Assembly: GCA_016763395.1 (NCBI GenBank)
Contig: JAESTW010000209.1
Coordinates: 1 to 13,742, forward strand
DNA length: 13,742 nt
DNA from: Kofleriaceae bacterium
GTDB taxonomy: Bacteria; Myxococcota_A; Polyangia; Haliangiales; Haliangiaceae
Reading direction: 5' to 3'
Within the stretch, counting starts at the first letter, position 1; each line of letters opens with the position of its first letter. The translations under genes and the position numbers were made by a program. Below, one piece after another: positions 12,527 to 13,742 of the stretch. Under the pieces are notes generated by a model, which worked only from the letters and a program-made list of their open reading frames with translations, had not been told where the DNA came from and made no database searches.

Positions 12527-13742
12527 TCACATGTCGTGGGTAGTGTCTGTCTTTCCTGATGCGCCAAACCTGACTGCACCGCGTATGGATTCCAGGACAT
12601 CGCCTCGTAGCGGGTCGAGCAGCTCATACGCACGATTGCGTCGGCGTGATAGCAGGAGGGTGGCACAGGGCGCTTGTGAGGCCAATCGCAGGGCAAATGC
12701 GCCAAATACGCGTTTGCCCCAGCTTGCGGATTTGAGACCGAGCACGATCAAATCGTAGTCGGCGGATTCTGCCACCAAGGCTGTTACGGCGTCGTCGCTT
12801 CGCAAGATTTTCACATGGTGACGTCCTGAAATTTGTAGCTCAGAGAGCTTCTCAATTCTGCTAAGTGTTTCCTTGTGTGCGCTGTCATTTGCGTCGCTGG
12901 CAATTACCGATACAAAGGTTATCTCTTTGTTTTTGTCCTGACGGCAGAGGCTGGCAAGGACGTGAACACGGAACTCATGCCCCGATCCGAGTCCGGCAAT
13001 AGGTACAAGAATCTTCTTGACCTTGGTGGTATGCCAACCGCTGGGAGCACGCATAATTCCCACATCGCAGTTCACATCGTTGAGTAGAATTTCGAGTTCG
13101 GGCAGCGCGGACTCTTGAATCTCACCCATGCCGAGCAAGAGACTTTCGCAGCCGTGTTCTTTGGCGATGCGACGAATCTCTTCCATGGGGCGGGGCGCGG
13201 TCGAGATGAGTGCTTCGGCACTGTGTCCAGACTTAAATGACTCGGCGAGGGCATCGTAGATGATTTTCTGAGTGTCTTTGAGCTGCGGTGGCACGTGGCG
13301 ATGATGTTCGTCGATGCCCGCGGGCACAATACTTAGCAGCAAAACGCGCCCAACCCCGCGAGCCGCCAATGCGTTTGCTAGGGATACCAGTGCCGGTGTG
13401 TGCTTTGGATTCGCAACGGGAACCAGAATCAATGGGTTTAGGCCACGTAGGGCTGTCAGACTGGGATCGAGTGCCGCCATGGCCGTGTCGGTGAGGGCAG
13501 CACGGTGAGAAAAAATCGTCCAATACAGAAAAACACCTAGGCCGATCCAGATTGCAAGGATGCCAGTAGCGTCTGGGACCAGTATTGCCTGAAAGATCGC
13601 CATCAGGGCGCAGGCGATGCCACCCAATATAGGCACGAGGGGAAAGAATGGGGTTTTGTAGGGAGCATTGGTCGTGCCTCCGCGAATGCGAGCGAGATAG
13701 GTCGTTACGTGCGCCAATGTGAAGTTCATCAGAAAGATCAGA
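12527..13742 (-). CDS. APC-family permease fused to two universal stress protein domains, 5' end outside window
   Basis: The minus-strand frame stays open to the right edge (codons for LIFL before the first visible Met), so this is the C-terminal 404 residues of a larger protein. Counting from the Met at 13727-13729, residues 1-16 end a membrane helix with the permease-like NFTLAHVTTYLARIRG. PYKTPFFPLVP, a helix at 30-51 and another at 54-73 match the last helices of amino acid/polyamine/organocation transporters. Two UspA-like domains follow at about 98-228 (LNPLILVPVANP, LLLGMGEIQ) and 237-361 (KKILVPIAGLG, DYDLIVLGLK, PCATLLLSRR). The second lacks a clean ATP-binding GxxGx9GS signature (GAFA where GS is usual). 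The cytoplasmic Usp tandem may regulate transport; substrate unknown. A further 40 residues form a charged tail. Confidence 0.88.
   Translation of the reverse strand, partial: LIFLMNFTLAHVTTYLARIRGGTTNAPYKTPFFPLVPILGGIACALMAIFQAILVPDATGILAIWIGLGVFLYWTIFSHRAALTDTAMAALDPSLTALRGLNPLILVPVANPKHTPALVSLANALAARGVGRVLLLSIVPAGIDEHHRHVPPQLKDTQKIIYDALAESFKSGHSAEALISTAPRPMEEIRRIAKEHGCESLLLGMGEIQESALPELEILLNDVNCDVGIMRAPSGWHTTKVKKILVPIAGLGSGHEFRVHVLASLCRQDKNKEITFVSVIASDANDSAHKETLSRIEKLSELQISGRHHVKILRSDDAVTALVAESADYDLIVLGLKSASWGKRVFGAFALRLASQAPCATLLLSRRRNRAYELLDPLRGDVLESIRGAVRFGASGKTDTTHDM

Noticed and set aside
1..13742. CRISPR arrays, tRNA or rRNA genes, insertion sequences, defence genes
   Set aside because: No regularly spaced repeats, cloverleaf-like sequence, transposase motifs or terminal inverted repeats with target duplications were seen.

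Overview
The window reads like a chromosomal stretch of a member of the Myxococcota (old Deltaproteobacteria), GC content mid-range by eye. The evidence is a MYXO-CTERM-type sorting tail (Cys pair, hydrophobic helix, Arg/Lys cluster) in a large secreted protein, a small ribbon-helix-helix protein that I recall as a family typical of this phylum (TIGR04563 type), a four-helix-bundle protein tail followed by G-rich hexamer repeats, and large Cys-rich lipoproteins. No rRNA, tRNA, CRISPR array, transposase or phage gene was seen. The lineage is an inference, not a measured placement.

Layout. 1-134: 3' end of a probable four-helix-bundle (S23/IVP-like) gene, then a CGGAGG hexamer tract. 332-2774 (minus): an OprO/OprP-like porin with an N-terminal coiled coil, preceded in transcription order by a WXXGXW-repeat lipoprotein; a hairpin terminator separates them. 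3073-5373 (minus): a two-gene quinol:cytochrome c oxidoreductase operon, Rieske protein then a single polypeptide joining a b6/subunit IV-like cytochrome b to a diheme cytochrome c. 5374-5729: a gene-free stretch with two hairpins and a 14-bp tandem repeat. 5730-6104 (minus): a DksA-type zinc-finger RNA polymerase regulator. It diverges from a probable operon (6333-7493, plus) of an RHH protein and an alpha/beta hydrolase.

7595-11165 (plus) is the most unusual locus. It is a two-module secreted protein: a Cys-rich N-terminal lipoprotein module ends in a MYXO-CTERM-like tail and continues, without a stop, into a second signal peptide with lipobox and a seven-repeat propeller-like module. The reading frame breaks inside repeat three at a (TC)5 tract, so the last ~300 residues are out of frame in this assembly.

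11391-12403 (plus): an unrecognised 132-residue protein with an Arg6 tail, two tandem hairpins, and a PilZ c-di-GMP-binding protein. 12527-13742 (minus): 3' part of an APC-family permease fused to two universal-stress-protein domains; it runs off the right edge.

Taken together this is envelope, respiration and signalling housekeeping rather than a defence or mobile island. The candidates for something new are the polyprotein-like double sorting signal, the frame break in its propeller, the structured leader before the PilZ gene and the cytochrome b-c fusion.
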